In this document: positions 17,092 through 29,913 of the stretch, one piece after another
Position numbering within the stretch: position 1 is the first letter of the stretch
Layout: every line of letters starts with the position of its first letter
Assembly (NCBI RefSeq): GCF_021300615.1
Contig: NZ_JAJTMY010000002.1
Span: 282,111 to 346,110, forward strand
Length of the DNA stretch: 64,000 nucleotides
Reading direction: 5' to 3'
Source: Helicobacter anatolicus
Lineage (GTDB): Bacteria > Campylobacterota > Campylobacteria > Campylobacterales > Helicobacteraceae
Notes under the pieces: generated by a model
What the model saw: only the letters and a program-made list of their open reading frames with translations
What the model was told of the DNA's origin: nothing
Databases searched by the model: none
Translations under genes and position numbers: made by a program

Positions 17092-18183
17092 ATGAAAAAA
17101 TTTTTTATCGTTTTGGCGTTGCTTTTTTGTATAGGTTTTGCTGATGAACAATCTATTGATGGAAATCAGGGAATGAGCGTGCAAGATGCACCAAAAGCAC
17201 CTACTATCGCTCCAAATCCAAAGCCTGATGAGAGAAAAATACCATTAGATAATCCTTCTACAGGGAATTCTCTAACATCTCCTAAAAGCGCTAAAGATGC
17301 TTTGAGCTTTGGGATTGAAGCAGCGGAGAAAGGGGATTATAAGTCTGCTTTTAGATTTTTTACGCAAGCTTGTGATAATGGCAATCCTGCAGGGTGTTTT
17401 GCAATTGGAACGATGTATATGAATGGTGTGGGTATTCATACAAATATTCAAAAAGCTGAGCGTTATTATCAAATGGGATGTTCTGGTGGAGATCCTAGTG
17501 CTTGTTCTTCTTTGGCAATGATTTATGATCGCAAAGAACAAGCTAATGCAAATGATAAGGAAAAAGCCATACAACTTTATATGACAGCTTGTCAAGGGGG
17601 TGATGTGATGGCTTGTAATAATCTAGCATATATGTATGCGAATGGAGATGGTGTACAAAAAGATTATTTTAAAGCGTTGCAGTATTATAAATTTGCATGC
17701 GATGCGGGTAGTGATTTGGGATGTTATAATTTAGGACTTTTGAGTAATACTAATAATGTATATGGTTATGATCGCGCAAAATTAACAGTGGTGGATCTTA
17801 ATTATATTGCATGTAATGCAGGGGATATTACTGGTTGTGCAAATTTAGGTTGGATTTATGCAAATGGATTAAGTGGAGCACCAGTAAGTTATTATTATGC
17901 ATCTCATTATTTTAATATTGCTTGCAACTCTGGAAATTTAAGTAGTTGCAACAACCTTGCAGTGTTGTATCAAAAAGGACTTGGAGTGACGCAAGATACG
18001 CAAAGAGCACTAGATTTGTTTGGTTATACTTGTAATTTAGGTTATCAGCGTGGATGTGATAATTATCGTATTTATAAACAACAATTAACTGGTAATAGTA
18101 AGAAGAATACAGGTCCATTTTTCTTTCCTAATGATCCTAAAATAGGAAAAATACCAAATATGGGAAAAGATCCAAGACGCTAA
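17092..18183 (+). CDS. Secreted cysteine-rich Sel1-repeat (Hcp-family) protein
   Basis: A 363-residue exported protein: signal peptide at residues 1 to about 18 (KKFFIVLALLFCIGFA), a Pro-rich linker to about residue 70, then seven Sel1-like helical repeats, each with a cysteine pair (AC...GC and similar). That gives 14 mature cysteines, expected to form seven disulfides in the periplasm or outside. This is the Helicobacter cysteine-rich protein (Hcp) architecture; I recall HP0628, near dapD (HP0626), as the syntenic member. Molecular function is unsettled for the family. Controlled by the sigma-54 box at 17037, with AAGGAAG as ribosome site. The basic C-terminal tail (about residues 337-363) is outside the repeats. 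Confidence 0.88.
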   Translation: MKKFFIVLALLFCIGFADEQSIDGNQGMSVQDAPKAPTIAPNPKPDERKIPLDNPSTGNSLTSPKSAKDALSFGIEAAEKGDYKSAFRFFTQACDNGNPAGCFAIGTMYMNGVGIHTNIQKAERYYQMGCSGGDPSACSSLAMIYDRKEQANANDKEKAIQLYMTACQGGDVMACNNLAYMYANGDGVQKDYFKALQYYKFACDAGSDLGCYNLGLLSNTNNVYGYDRAKLTVVDLNYIACNAGDITGCANLGWIYANGLSGAPVSYYYASHYFNIACNSGNLSSCNNLAVLYQKGLGVTQDTQRALDLFGYTCNLGYQRGCDNYRIYKQQLTGNSKKNTGPFFFPNDPKIGKIPNMGKDPRR

Positions 18184-18192
18184 TTTCACCAA

Positions 18193-18834
18193 TTAAAGGA
18201 GAGTATTAGAGGAGAGGGAGAAATATTTTTCATAAAGCATTTGATAGAATCTTAAATTTTGTTTGATTTGGTTGCGTTTTTCTTTGTAGTTTTTACAAAA
18301 TTCTCCTACAAAATCCCAAAATGCTTTTGAGTGATTTTTGTGTTTAATGTGTGCAAGTTCATGGATTATTACATAATCAATTAATAATTTTGGTGCAAAA
18401 AACAATAAAATAGAAAAGTTTAAATTATTTTCATAGCTACAGCTACCAAGTACTTTTTTATTATTTCTAATTTTAATTTTTTGAGGAGTAACTTGCATAA
18501 GTGGTGCATAATACGCAATAGTAGAAGTTATGTATTGCAATAATGCAATTTTAATATCTTGATTTGTAAGATAATCTTCTTTTTTACTCCAAGTGCCAAA
18601 TGCAAGAATTTCATTATTGTGATTTTGTAAGATTTTGGCATATGATTCTTGTTGTGCTGCAAGCTTTTGTATTGTTTTTGTTATCCATGGAGTGGATTCT
18701 TCAAGAATTTTTTCAATTTTTTTATTATGATAATTTAGAGGGAGATAAAGGTGCAAAACCATATCAGGTGTAATTTTGAGACAAATATTTTTTCTTTTGG
18801 AGTTTTGGTGGATTTTTATATCTGTAGGTTTCAT
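18193..18834 (-). CDS. YgjP-like zinc metallopeptidase (WLM/DUF45 family)
   Basis: A 213-residue cytoplasmic protein with the zinc motif HELAHIKHKNHSKAFW (HExxH plus a downstream His) near residues 163-178. The N-terminal beta-rich part resembles DUF45/YgjP proteins, which sit next to restriction and helicase genes in some genomes, but here it stands alone between the Sel1 gene (convergent, nine bases apart) and rplI (divergent). Substrate unknown. ATG start at 18834. Confidence 0.82.
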   Translation of the reverse strand: MKPTDIKIHQNSKRKNICLKITPDMVLHLYLPLNYHNKKIEKILEESTPWITKTIQKLAAQQESYAKILQNHNNEILAFGTWSKKEDYLTNQDIKIALLQYITSTIAYYAPLMQVTPQKIKIRNNKKVLGSCSYENNLNFSILLFFAPKLLIDYVIIHELAHIKHKNHSKAFWDFVGEFCKNYKEKRNQIKQNLRFYQMLYEKYFSLSSNTLL

Positions 18835-18853
18835 AATCTTATCTTTTATTTGC

Positions 18854-18859
18854 TAGAAT
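18854..18859 (+). promoter_or_regulatory. Putative extended -10 of rplI operon
   Basis: TAGAAT preceded by TGC, giving an extended TGNTAGAAT -10 element 35 bases before the rplI ATG in the 60-base divergent gap. Confidence 0.55.
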
Positions 18860-18894
18860 TCTAAAAAATTATATCAAAAATGTAGGAATAGAAT

Positions 18895-19341
18895 ATGAAA
18901 GTGCTACTTTTAGAAGATGTTAAGGGATTGGGGAAAAAAGGAGAGGTTTGTGAAGTAAAAGATGGATATGGGCAAAATTTTTTGATTGCCAAGGGTAAGG
19001 CAAAGCATGCAACTAATGAAGTGATTAATAAATATAAAGCCGAAATGAAGAAAAAAGAGGAGATTTTAGCTCTAGAACTTGCGGAAAAAAAACAATTTAT
19101 TCAAACACTTAGTCAAGTTGAAGTGGTGATTGCTAAAAAAGTTGGAGCAAATAATGCTTTATTTGGCGCAATTACCAAAGAAGAAATTATAGAGGCTTTG
19201 CAAAAAGATCATAATTTAGAGCTTAATAAAAAAGATATTGAATTTAAGACAGCAATCAAGAGTTTGGGGCATTATGAAGTAGAGGTAAAGTTGGGTAATG
19301 GAATCCATGGAACCTTGAAAATAGAAGTAGTATCACAATAA
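18895..19341 (+). CDS. rplI: 50S ribosomal protein L9
   Basis: Binds 23S rRNA at the base of the L1 stalk. The 148-residue protein starts with the typical [17 protein letters not shown] and [13 protein letters not shown] segments, followed by the long connecting helix and the C-terminal domain. First gene of rplI-hslV-hslU-era-csd6, an order I recall in H. pylori (HP0514-HP0518). Confidence 0.96.
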   Translation: MKVLLLEDVKGLGKKGEVCEVKDGYGQNFLIAKGKAKHATNEVINKYKAEMKKKEEILALELAEKKQFIQTLSQVEVVIAKKVGANNALFGAITKEEIIEALQKDHNLELNKKDIEFKTAIKSLGHYEVEVKLGNGIHGTLKIEVVSQ

Positions 19342-19356
19342 ATTTTAGGAAAAGAT

Positions 19357-19902
19357 ATGTTTGAAGCAACAACGATTCTGGGATATAAAGGGGAGTTTGA
19401 AGGAAAAAAATACGCAATTATTGGTGGTGATGGACAGGTTACTTTTGGGAATTGTGTTTTAAAAAATAATGCAGTTAAGATTAGAAAACTTTACAATAAT
19501 AAGATATTAAGTGGCTTTGCAGGAAGTACAGCTGATGCCTTTACACTTTTTGACATGTTTGAAAAAATTTTGGAAAATAAAAAAGGAGATTTAGTAAGAG
19601 GAGTATTAGATTTTAGTAAGGCATGGAGACAGGATAAGTATTTGCGTAAACTTGAAGCTATGATGATAGTTTTGGATAAAGAAAATATTTTTATTCTTAG
19701 TGGCAATGGTGATGTTGTGGAACCAGAAGATGGAAAAATAGCTTCTATTGGTAGTGGGGGAAATTATGCAATTAGTGCAGCAAGGGCATTAGATAGATTC
19801 GCTTCCATTCATCCTAGAGATTTGGTAAAAAATGCATTAAATATTGCTGGAGAAATTTGTATTTACACAAATACTAATATTAAAATTTTGGAGTTAGAAT
19901 GA
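19357..19902 (+). CDS. hslV: ATP-dependent protease peptidase subunit HslV
   Basis: The proteolytic ring of the HslUV (ClpQY) protease. The 181-residue protein begins [12 protein letters not shown], so the expected catalytic Thr of the TT pair is at residue 5 and needs removal of a four-residue leader; in E. coli only Met is removed. The [10 protein letters not shown] and [14 protein letters not shown] blocks are typical. Its stop overlaps the hslU ATG by four bases (ATGA). Confidence 0.95.
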   Translation: MFEATTILGYKGEFEGKKYAIIGGDGQVTFGNCVLKNNAVKIRKLYNNKILSGFAGSTADAFTLFDMFEKILENKKGDLVRGVLDFSKAWRQDKYLRKLEAMMIVLDKENIFILSGNGDVVEPEDGKIASIGSGGNYAISAARALDRFASIHPRDLVKNALNIAGEICIYTNTNIKILELE

Positions 19903-21227
19903 ATACAAAAGATATGACCCCAAGAGAGATAGTAAAATATCTTGATGAATACATTATAGGTCAAAATGATGCAAAAAAAGCTATAGCTATTGCATTGAGA
20001 AATCGCTATAGAAGATTACTACTTGATGAAAAAATGCGTGAAGAAGTAACGCCAAAAAATATTCTTATGATAGGATCTACTGGAGTTGGAAAAACAGAGA
20101 TTGCTCGGAGAATGGCCAAGATGATGAATTTACCATTTATTAAGGTTGAAGCGAGTAAATATACAGAAGTAGGTTTTGTGGGAAGAGATGTAGAATCTAT
20201 GGTAAGAGATTTAGTATCTGCGAGCCTACACTTGGTGGAAAATGAATATAAAGAAGTTTCACAAAATGAGATTCAAGAATATATTCTCAATAGGATCACT
20301 CGTGTGTTAGTGCCACCATTGCCTGACTCTGTGAGTGCGGAAAAAAAAGAAGAATATAATTTAAGTTTTGAAAAAATGAAAGAAAAAGTAAGAAGTGGCA
20401 CGATGGATCATATCAAAATAGAAATTGAAGTACAGAAAAAAATGATGGATAGCGATCATGGAATGCCACCTGAGCTTATTAAGGTTCAAGAAAGTCTTAT
20501 AAAAGTTTTAAGCAAGAATCAAGAAAAAATTAAAAAAGAAATGGATATCAAAGAAGCAAAAATAGTTTTGCAAGAAGAAGCAAGTGAATATGTGCTGGAT
20601 CAAGAAAAAATTAAAACTGAAGCCTTAAGACGAGCAGAAACTAGTGGAATTATTTTTATTGATGAAATCGATAAAGTAGCGGTAGGAAATAATAGCTCTA
20701 GACAAGATCCTAGCAAGGAAGGTGTGCAGAGGGATTTATTGCCTATTGTTGAAGGTAGTGTAGTGAATACAAAATATGGCCCAATTAAAACTGATCATAT
20801 ACTCTTTATTGCAGCAGGAGCATTTCATTTGAGTAAACCTAGTGATTTGATACCTGAATTACAAGGTAGATTTCCCATAAGAGTGGAGCTAGACACTCTA
20901 AAAGAGGAAACAATGTATCAAATTCTTGTACAAACAAAAACTTCTATTATTAAGCAATATCAAGCTTTACTAAAAACAGAGTCTATTGATCTTGTTTTTG
21001 AAGATGAGGCTTTAAGAGAACTTGCAAAACTTTCTTACAATGCAAATCAGAAGGCTGAAGATATAGGGGCTAGAAGATTGCATACTGTGATTGAGCGCGT
21101 GTTAGAAGATATTAGCTTTGATGCAGATTTATATGAAAATAAAGAATATAGGGTGAGCAAGGAGCTTGTTCAAGAAAAATTAGAAAATCTTGTAGAAAAT
21201 ACAGATTTAGCGAGATACATTCTTTAA
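19899..21227 (+). CDS. hslU: ATP-dependent protease ATPase subunit HslU
   Basis: AAA+ unfoldase that feeds proteins to HslV. The 442-residue protein has the Walker [14 protein letters not shown], the pore-loop region [12 protein letters not shown], an inserted intermediate I-domain (about residues 110-235), the Walker [11 protein letters not shown], and sensor-2 residues [10 protein letters not shown], ending in the hydrophobic C-terminal tail that docks into HslV. One-base overlap with era (TAATG). Confidence 0.96.
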   Translation: MNTKDMTPREIVKYLDEYIIGQNDAKKAIAIALRNRYRRLLLDEKMREEVTPKNILMIGSTGVGKTEIARRMAKMMNLPFIKVEASKYTEVGFVGRDVESMVRDLVSASLHLVENEYKEVSQNEIQEYILNRITRVLVPPLPDSVSAEKKEEYNLSFEKMKEKVRSGTMDHIKIEIEVQKKMMDSDHGMPPELIKVQESLIKVLSKNQEKIKKEMDIKEAKIVLQEEASEYVLDQEKIKTEALRRAETSGIIFIDEIDKVAVGNNSSRQDPSKEGVQRDLLPIVEGSVVNTKYGPIKTDHILFIAAGAFHLSKPSDLIPELQGRFPIRVELDTLKEETMYQILVQTKTSIIKQYQALLKTESIDLVFEDEALRELAKLSYNANQKAEDIGARRLHTVIERVLEDISFDADLYENKEYRVSKELVQEKLENLVENTDLARYIL

Positions 21228-22126
21228 TGAAAACAAAATGTGGCTTTGTTGGAGTGATTGGCAAGCCTAATGCAGGCAAAAGTACATTTTTAAATAAAAT
21301 TGTAGGACAAAATATTGCTTTAGTTTCACATAAGGTTAATGCAACTAGAAAAAGAATGAATTTTATTGTTCCTTTTGAGGATATTGCTAGTGGTGAGATG
21401 GGGCAGATTATTTTTGTTGATACTCCCGGATTAGATTATCAAGAAAAACTTTTAAATCAATTTATGCTTAAAGAAGCTTTAAGGGTTCATCAAGAAAGTG
21501 ATATAATTTTATTCATCGCTAGTGCTACAGATACTCTTGAAGGCTACGAGGAATTTTTGCATTTCAATGAAAATAAGCCCCATGTTGTTTTATTGAATAA
21601 AATAGATTTGCTTTCTCAGGAAAAAATTTTAGCAAAAATTGCTTTATACCAAAAATATCAGGATAAATTTTTAGCAATTTTTCCAATGAGCGCAAAAAAA
21701 GATGAGAATTTTCATCAACTTTTAAAAACGATACATACTTCCTTGCCTTATGCACCTTTTTTGTTTGATTCTGAAGATTTGACAGATCTAAAGTTAAGAG
21801 ATATTTATAAAGAATTGATACGCGAGAGTGTTTTTAATAATCTTAGTGACGAGCTTCCTTATGAGAGTGATGTTGTCGTGGAAAAAGTTATAGAAAGTGA
21901 TAAAATAGAAAAAATTTTTGCTAAAATTTTTGTTGAAAAGGAAAGCCAAAAATCCATGGTAATTGGTAGTAATGCAAATACGATTAAGAGAATCGGGAAG
22001 AGTGCTAGAGAAAAAATTGAGCACCTTATTCAAAAAAAAGTTTTTCTTCAATTAAATGTTTTTGTTCACAAATCTTGGAGTAAAGAGAAGGATAAGCTAA
22101 AGTTTTTTGGCTATGATATTGATTAA
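21227..22126 (+). CDS. era: GTPase Era
   Basis: Ribosome-assembly GTPase that binds the 3' end of 16S rRNA. The 299-residue protein shows G1 GKPNAGKST, G3 DTPG, G4 NKID and a C-terminal KH domain with the VIGSNANTIKRIGKSARE loop. It lies between hslU and csd6. Confidence 0.95.
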   Translation: MKTKCGFVGVIGKPNAGKSTFLNKIVGQNIALVSHKVNATRKRMNFIVPFEDIASGEMGQIIFVDTPGLDYQEKLLNQFMLKEALRVHQESDIILFIASATDTLEGYEEFLHFNENKPHVVLLNKIDLLSQEKILAKIALYQKYQDKFLAIFPMSAKKDENFHQLLKTIHTSLPYAPFLFDSEDLTDLKLRDIYKELIRESVFNNLSDELPYESDVVVEKVIESDKIEKIFAKIFVEKESQKSMVIGSNANTIKRIGKSAREKIEHLIQKKVFLQLNVFVHKSWSKEKDKLKFFGYDID

Positions 22127-22144
22127 TAATAAGAGGAAGTGTTA

Positions 22145-23140
22145 ATGATAAAAAAAATTTTTTCAGTCTTAGTGGCAAGTGCATTGGGGGTTGGTATAGA
22201 AAACAATTTGACTGAAATTATTCAGAATTATCGTTATCACGGAATTGAATCTACACAAAAAATATTAGAAAAAATGTTGACCAAAGAAAAATTTTGGTTA
22301 GAGGCATTGCAAAATCAAGATACAGATTTTGGATATTATGAAGGTACGCATTTTTTGTTTTTGTCTGATAAGAATACTACAGAACTATTTCTTTATAGGA
22401 TTGAAAATGGTCATTTAACTCAGCTTAATAAAGTAAGTACTATTGTAGGTATTGGTGAAGGTGCCAAAAAAATTGAAGGAGATAAGATTACACCCATTGG
22501 TGTATATAGTTTTGTAGATCGTTTAGATAAACTTGATCAATACTATGGTCCCATGGCGTTTGTAACTAATTATCCAAATATATATGATCGAATATTAAAG
22601 CGTACAGGTTCTGGAATTTGGCTTCATGGTCTACCACTCAATGGAAATCGAGAAGAAAAAAATACCAAGGGATGTATCGCAGTAGAAAATAATATCATAC
22701 ATGATTTTAATAAAACGATTAATTATGAGAAAACGCTACTGATTTCTTATGAAAATTCCTTTCCTAAAGTTGAAAAGAGCGATTTGGCAGCAATATTGGC
22801 GATGCTTTATCGATGGAAAGAAGCTTGGAGCAATAATGATATTAAGACATATTTAAGTTTTTATGATGCTGGATTTAGAAAGTCTGATGGCATGGCACTA
22901 AAGCGTTTTTCAGAATATAAGACACGCATTTTTGCGAAAAAAGAAGACAAGCATATTTCTTTTTCTTATATAGATATTTCTCCTTATCCTAATGTTGAAA
23001 ATAAAAAACTTTTTAGAGTGAGTTTTATACAGCATTATAAGGCCTATAAAAATAAAGCGGTTACATATACTTCTAATGATTCTAAGGAATTGTATGTAGA
23101 GATTAAAAATAATTCTCCATTAATTATGATTGAAAAATAA
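22145..23140 (+). CDS. csd6: Csd6-like L,D-carboxypeptidase (YkuD fold), cell-shape determinant
   Basis: A 331-residue periplasmic enzyme. The start is placed at ATG 22145, seven bases after AAGAGGA; an in-frame GTG at 22139 is less well spaced. A short hydrophobic signal (IFSVLVASALGVG) is followed by a YkuD/L,D-transpeptidase catalytic domain (WLHGLPLNGN...NTKGCIAVEN; His and Cys of the active site) and an NTF2-like C-terminal domain (about residues 220-331). H. pylori Csd6 (HP0518) trims tripeptides to dipeptides in peptidoglycan and is needed for helical shape. Position after era matches HP0517-HP0518. Confidence 0.9.
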   Translation: MIKKIFSVLVASALGVGIENNLTEIIQNYRYHGIESTQKILEKMLTKEKFWLEALQNQDTDFGYYEGTHFLFLSDKNTTELFLYRIENGHLTQLNKVSTIVGIGEGAKKIEGDKITPIGVYSFVDRLDKLDQYYGPMAFVTNYPNIYDRILKRTGSGIWLHGLPLNGNREEKNTKGCIAVENNIIHDFNKTINYEKTLLISYENSFPKVEKSDLAAILAMLYRWKEAWSNNDIKTYLSFYDAGFRKSDGMALKRFSEYKTRIFAKKEDKHISFSYIDISPYPNVENKKLFRVSFIQHYKAYKNKAVTYTSNDSKELYVEIKNNSPLIMIEK

Positions 23141-23365
23141 TTTTTTAAGATCTATGGTATTTCAATTGGAGTTGATTTCTCATTTCTTTTATTTTTTAAA
23201 TTTTGATTAAAGTTTTATGGGGTTATGTTTTTTTTATATTTAAACTAGATTATAGAATATAACTCATGATTTCTGTGTTTAGGTATAACTATTGCGTGAT
23301 TTATAAACTTTTGCATAAAAATTAGAGATTACTATTTTTAAAAAAGCTCTTTTTATGGTATAGAG

Positions 23366-26025
<2,660 letters not shown>

Positions 26026-26057
26026 ATAAATCCTTGGTTTTATTGTTTTTAGCTGTA

Positions 26058-26063
26058 ATTATA
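26058..26063 (-). promoter_or_regulatory. Putative -10 of porin-pseB operon
   Basis: TATAAT on the - strand, 33 bases upstream of the TTG start. The remaining roughly 255 bases up to hydA are AT-rich spacer with no gene that I can see; weak -10-like hexamers before hydA could not be ranked. Confidence 0.6.
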
Positions 26064-26318
26064 CTAAAAAATAAAGTAATGAAATATAACAATATTAGTT
26101 TATTAAAACAGATTTGAGAAACATTAATTGATTTTTTTAATTTTTAAATTATTACAAAATAAGTGTTTTGTATGCAAAATATATTAAATAAAGTCGTCCT
26201 CTTAGAGTAAAAATAAAAAAATCTTAAAATTAAATAGTAAAAAAATAGCTTTTGCATCAATATTACTGTAAAATAAAATTGTGCCATACTAAATAAACTT
26301 AACAAAGAAAGGAATGCA

Positions 26319-27467
26319 ATGAGAGATAACAAGAAGTTATTTGATAAGATTTCGAAACGATTGGATTTGTTAGCAAAACTTCCCGTATGTAAAGAAGATA
26401 AAAAAGATATTTATGAGGAGTTGAGTAAAAAAGGTATAGATCGTAGGGATTTTGTAAAATGGGCGGGAATGATGACAACAACATTGGCACTTCCTGCATC
26501 TTTTGCTCCACTGACTGCTAAGGCAGCTGAAGTTGCAAACAGACTCCCAGTAATTTGGTTGCACATGGCTGAGTGTACAGGATGTAGCGAGAGCTTGTTG
26601 CGTACAGAGGATCCAAGTATTGATTCTATTATTTTTGATGTCATTAATTTAGAATATCACGAAACAATTATGGCGGCGGCTGGCTATCAAGCAGAGCAGA
26701 ATCTAGAAAATGCAATTAAAAAACATCAGGGAAATTATATTCTTATGGTAGAGGGAGGAATACCTACAATTGAGTATTATTTGACAATTGGTGCACATGG
26801 TAAAACAGGTGCGCAAGCATGTAGAGATGCAGCAGAAAATGCGGCAGCAATTTTTGCGATTGGAACTTGTTCTAGCTTTGGTGGCGTGCAAGCTGCATAC
26901 CCTAATCCAACTGCTGCAGAACCTTTGAGTAAAATTATCACAAAGCCTGTAATTAATGTCCCTGGCTGTCCTCCTAGTGAAAAAAATATTGTAGGTAATG
27001 TGCTTTATTTTATTATGTTTGGAGCATTACCTGCTTTAGATGCATTTAATAGACCAAAATGGGCATATGGTAATAGAATCCATGATTTATGTGAAAGGAG
27101 AGGACATTTTGATGCAGGCGAGTTTGTGCAACATTTTGGAGATGAAAATGCACAAAAAGGATTTTGTCTTTACAAGGTGGGGTGTAAGGGACCTTATACT
27201 TTTAATAATTGTTCTAAACTACGCTTTAATTCTCATACAAGTTGGCCAATTCAAGCGGGACATGGTTGTATAGGGTGTAGTGAGCCAAATTTTTGGGATA
27301 CAATGAGTCCGTTTGAAGAGCCTTTAGGTAATAAACTTTATCATACTGCGTTTAATGGTTTTGGAGCCGACAAGACAGCTGATACAGCGGGGATGGTGAT
27401 TTTATCTGCAACAGCAATTGGTATTGCAGCACATGCGTTAATCTCTGGTGTAGCTAAAAACAAATAA
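26319..27467 (+). CDS. hydA: Uptake [NiFe]-hydrogenase small subunit
   Basis: Fe-S electron-transfer subunit of the membrane-bound hydrogenase, facing the periplasm. The 382-residue precursor has a twin-arginine signal (RRDFVKWAGMM, about residue 38) after an unusually long N-terminal region, then the proximal-cluster motifs (AECTGCSES, GTCSSFGG, VPGCPPSE) and medial and distal cluster cysteines (HDLCERRGHF, CLYKVGCKGPYTFNNCS, GHGCIGCSEPNFWD). A C-terminal membrane helix (AGMVILSATAIGIAAHALI) anchors it. First gene of hydABCDE (compare HP0631-HP0635). H2 oxidation feeds electrons via HydC to the quinone pool. Confidence 0.96.
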   Translation: MRDNKKLFDKISKRLDLLAKLPVCKEDKKDIYEELSKKGIDRRDFVKWAGMMTTTLALPASFAPLTAKAAEVANRLPVIWLHMAECTGCSESLLRTEDPSIDSIIFDVINLEYHETIMAAAGYQAEQNLENAIKKHQGNYILMVEGGIPTIEYYLTIGAHGKTGAQACRDAAENAAAIFAIGTCSSFGGVQAAYPNPTAAEPLSKIITKPVINVPGCPPSEKNIVGNVLYFIMFGALPALDAFNRPKWAYGNRIHDLCERRGHFDAGEFVQHFGDENAQKGFCLYKVGCKGPYTFNNCSKLRFNSHTSWPIQAGHGCIGCSEPNFWDTMSPFEEPLGNKLYHTAFNGFGADKTADTAGMVILSATAIGIAAHALISGVAKNK

Positions 27468-27483
27468 AAACAAAGGAGAAAAA

Positions 27484-29220
27484 ATGACAAAAAGAATTGT
27501 AGTAGATCCTATCACAAGAATTGAGGGGCATTTAAGAATTGAAGTAATTGTTGATGAAAATAATGTAATTACAGATGCTTTTTCTTCATCAACACTTTTT
27601 AGAGGATTGGAAACAATTATTAAGGGTAGAGATCCTAGGGACGCCGGATTTATTGCGCAAAGAATTTGTGGAGTTTGCACTTATAGCCACTATAAAGCAG
27701 GGATTATGGCAGTAGAAGATGCATTAGGAATTACTCCTCCATTAAATGCACAAATGGTGAGAAGCTTGATGAATATTTCTTTGTTTTTACATGATCATGT
27801 GGTACATTTTTATACATTACACGGACTTGATTGGTGTGATATTACCTCAGCACTCAAAGCAGATCCAAGAAAGGCTGCTAAAGAAGCATTTAAACATACA
27901 GAATATCCAATAAATACAGGGGAAGATGAGCTAAAAAGAGTGCAAAAAAGAGTGGCAGATTTTGTAAAACAAGGTGCATTGGGTCCATTCAATAATGCAT
28001 ATTGGGGGCACAAGACTTATCATTTTACACCAGAGCAAAATCTTATTGTTTTATCACATTATTTGAAATTATTGGAAGTGCAAAGAGAAATTGCAAAAAT
28101 GATGGCAATTTTTGGTGCAAAACAACCGCATCCACAAAGCTTGACTGTTGGTGGAATTACTGCTGTTATGGATATTTTAGATCCTTCAAGAATTGGTGAG
28201 TGGAAAGCAAAGTTTGAAATGGTTTCAGAATTTATTAATTATGCATATTATCCTGATGTTGTAATGGCAGCAAAAATGTTTAATAATGAACAATCTGTAT
28301 TAAAAGGCTGTAATCTTAAGAATTTTATTTCTCATTCTGAAATGCAAATCGGGATTAATGAATATCTTTTTAGTACAGGAGTGGTTTTAGATGGAGATCT
28401 CTCTAAAGTGCATGCAATTGATGAAGAGCTTATTAAAGAAGAAGTGACAAATTCTTGGTACAAATATGAGAATACACAAGAAGTAGCATTACATCCTTAC
28501 TCAGGTCAGACAAATCCATATCACACAGGCTTTAAAGATGGACAAAGCCTAGGTCCTGATGGTAAGATGATTGATACTAAATTATTGGATCTTAAGGGGA
28601 AATATTCCTGGATTAAATCGCCGCGATATGATGATATGCCAATGGAGGTTGGACCTTTGGCAACAATTGTTGTGGGATTGGCAGCAAAAAATCCTTATAT
28701 TACACCAGTTGCAACAAAATTTTTAAAAGATAGTGGATTGCCTATAGCAGCACTTTTTAGCACGCTTGGAAGAACTGCGGCAAGATGTATTGAGTCTGTG
28801 GTGATTTGTAAACATGGAATGAAGGCATTAGATACTTTAATTGAAAATCTTAAATCTGATCAGACTACTTGCGCACCTTATGTAATTGATAAAAATAAAG
28901 TATATCAAGGTAGGTATATTGGCAATGTTCCTAGAGGAATGTTGAGTCATTGGGTGAAAATAAAAGATGGTGTTGTGGAAAATTATCAAGCTGTAGTGCC
29001 ATCTACTTGGAATGCAGGACCAAGGGATCATAAAGGACAAAAAGGACCTTATGAAATGAGTCTTATTGGAACAAAGATTGAAGATCTTACTCGACCTTTG
29101 GAAATTATAAGAACAATCCACTCTTTTGACCCTTGTATTGCGTGCTCTGTACACATGATGGATACAAAAGGGAATGCACTTGGTGAGTATAAAGTAGAGC
29201 CAAATTTTGCAAAAATTTAA
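27484..29220 (+). CDS. hydB: Uptake [NiFe]-hydrogenase large subunit
   Basis: Carries the Ni-Fe(CN)2CO centre that splits H2. The 578-residue protein has the N-terminal ligand motif RICGVCTYSH and the C-terminal DPCIACSVH, whose His precedes the cleavage site used by HydD to remove the last 21 residues (from MMDTKG onward). It is exported as a partner of the Tat-borne HydA and has no signal itself. AAAGGAG ribosome site; 16 bases from hydA. Confidence 0.97.
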   Translation: MTKRIVVDPITRIEGHLRIEVIVDENNVITDAFSSSTLFRGLETIIKGRDPRDAGFIAQRICGVCTYSHYKAGIMAVEDALGITPPLNAQMVRSLMNISLFLHDHVVHFYTLHGLDWCDITSALKADPRKAAKEAFKHTEYPINTGEDELKRVQKRVADFVKQGALGPFNNAYWGHKTYHFTPEQNLIVLSHYLKLLEVQREIAKMMAIFGAKQPHPQSLTVGGITAVMDILDPSRIGEWKAKFEMVSEFINYAYYPDVVMAAKMFNNEQSVLKGCNLKNFISHSEMQIGINEYLFSTGVVLDGDLSKVHAIDEELIKEEVTNSWYKYENTQEVALHPYSGQTNPYHTGFKDGQSLGPDGKMIDTKLLDLKGKYSWIKSPRYDDMPMEVGPLATIVVGLAAKNPYITPVATKFLKDSGLPIAALFSTLGRTAARCIESVVICKHGMKALDTLIENLKSDQTTCAPYVIDKNKVYQGRYIGNVPRGMLSHWVKIKDGVVENYQAVVPSTWNAGPRDHKGQKGPYEMSLIGTKIEDLTRPLEIIRTIHSFDPCIACSVHMMDTKGNALGEYKVEPNFAKI

Positions 29221-29229
29221 GGAGTGAAC

Positions 29230-29913
29230 ATGAAGGCATCAACTTTTTTTGCAGAAGAAGAGTTTTCTGGATTTGTAAGAGCATTTCACTGGATCAGGGC
29301 TTTTTCTATTTTTGGATTAATTTTTACGGGATTTTATATAGCCTATCCTTTTTTGCAACCAAATTTTAATGCAACACCAACAGGATTTTTGCAAGGATAT
29401 ACAAGAAGTATTCATTTGATTTTAGGGTTTTTATTAATTGGTATTTCTATTTTTCGACTCTATCTTTTTATTTTTGATAAAAAGAGCGCACCAGAGCGTA
29501 GGTCTTTTTGTCAATTTTATAAACCTAAAATTTGGTTAGGTGTAATAGGCTCTTATCTTTGGATTAGTAGGCATCCACATATTAAAGGGGCTTATAACCC
29601 TTTGCAGCTTGTTGTGTATTTTGGACTTGCTGTTTTGGTTTTGATTGTTTCTGTTACAGGTATAGCATTATATATAAATGTTTATCATAATGGGCTAGGG
29701 GGTATTTTGGAACATTACTTTAAATGGGTTGAAGTTATGTGTGGTGGTTTGGCAAATGTGAGGGTGATTCATCATCTAGCTACTTGGGCATTTATACTTT
29801 TTATTCCTGTGCATATTTATATGGCAGTATGGAATTCTATTAAATATCCTAATGGTGGTGTAGATGGTATTGTAAGTGGTGTTAGATATCACAAAGAAGA
29901 TAGTAAAAAATAA
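29230..29913 (+). CDS. hydC: Hydrogenase cytochrome b subunit
   Basis: A 227-residue di-haem membrane cytochrome that passes electrons from HydA to menaquinone. Four hydrophobic helices are visible with haem-ligand candidate histidines in [14 protein letters not shown] and HHLATWAF...VHIYMAVW (split). The start is taken at ATG 29230, six bases after AAGGA; an in-frame GTG at 29224 is possible but too close to the ribosome site. The stop abuts the hydD ATG. Confidence 0.93.
   Translation: MKASTFFAEEEFSGFVRAFHWIRAFSIFGLIFTGFYIAYPFLQPNFNATPTGFLQGYTRSIHLILGFLLIGISIFRLYLFIFDKKSAPERRSFCQFYKPKIWLGVIGSYLWISRHPHIKGAYNPLQLVVYFGLAVLVLIVSVTGIALYINVYHNGLGGILEHYFKWVEVMCGGLANVRVIHHLATWAFILFIPVHIYMAVWNSIKYPNGGVDGIVSGVRYHKEDSKK

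Noticed and set aside
26240..26318. NikR operator or FNR-like site upstream of hydA
   Set aside because: AATATTACTGTAAAATAAAATTG-like sequence is loosely reminiscent of nickel-regulator sites but does not give two convincing half-sites at the known spacing.
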